DNA of 64,000 nt. Origin: Paraescarpia echinospica. Lineage: Eukaryota > Annelida > Polychaeta > Sabellida > Siboglinidae. The position numbers and the translations under genes are program-made. Shown here in pieces: positions 63,953-64,000 of the stretch. Location of the stretch: the NCBI GenBank assembly GCA_020002185.1, contig CM034543.1, forward strand, positions 1,472,180 through 1,536,179, given 5' to 3'. Numbering within the stretch: the stretch's first letter is position 1; each line of letters opens with the position of its first letter. The notes below the pieces were generated by a model. The model saw only the letters and a list, made by a program, of their open reading frames with translations, was not told the origin of the DNA and did not search any database.

Positions 63953-64000
63953 AGTGGAGCGATACCATGGGTGCGTATTAGTACTCTTGGCCAAATGCAT

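Overview
The window is a piece of an animal nuclear genome, most likely a marine invertebrate (a lophotrochozoan or an invertebrate deuterostome; I cannot decide which). The evidence is spliced genes with GT-AG introns, extracellular modules found together only in Metazoa (MAM, SRCR, PAN, EGF, SEA), CR1/L2/RTE/Penelope-type retroelements, hAT-like and MITE-like DNA transposons, tRNA-derived SINEs and very abundant micro- and minisatellites. Nothing bacterial or viral was recognised.

Region 1 (1-22.4 kb) is gene-poor and transposon-rich. It holds a decayed reverse transcriptase (1-725), a hAT-like element with inverted ends and an 8-bp target duplication carrying a broken TTF-type zinc finger (1267-2146), and a CR1-type retrotransposon with one uninterrupted 1119-codon ORF (4006-7365) that begins with a 2A-like peptide and two PHD-like zinc fingers. 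It also holds an ORF1-like fragment (about 10.46-10.71 kb), a broken two-exon gene ending in a TSO1-like CXC cysteine domain (11154-12689, minus), a CpG-rich diverged repeat (16.4-16.9 kb), another dead LINE (19.2-20.4 kb, minus) and a tRNA-derived SINE next to an endonuclease fragment (20.5-21.2 kb).

Region 2 (22.4-63.5 kb, minus strand) is essentially one very large gene. I could chain 34 coding exons whose splice phases all agree. They give 8441 coding bases, about 2813 residues, with no internal stop, and the 5' end lies outside the window. Domain order is MAM, Cys module, SRCR, Thr-rich linker, MAM, Thr-rich linker, PAN, EGF, EGF, SEA, MAM, Cys module, SRCR, unknown beta-rich domain, linker, MAM, linker, a parallel-beta-helix-like region, and finally a 746-residue exon with a Cys-rich collar, about 8-9 membrane segments and a polar cytoplasmic tail. 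Nearly every extracellular module starts and ends in phase 1, the signature of exon shuffling. The likely product is a surface receptor or adhesion protein; the ligand is unknown.

The most unusual signal is in the introns of this gene. At several exon borders a minisatellite starts exactly at the splice site, and its units are copies of the exon edge plus the donor or acceptor. The clearest case is at 28.49-29.40 kb, where about 21 copies of a 41-bp unit repeat the exon tail and its GTAAGT donor. Others lie at 25.0-25.8, 26.6-26.8, 29.58-29.73, 39.23-39.95, 43.06-43.14 and 60.62-61.95 kb. The introns also hold MITEs (one nested inside another), CORE-like SINEs, dead LINE and Penelope fragments, a second CXC-family fragment (51.2-51.9 kb) and long microsatellites.
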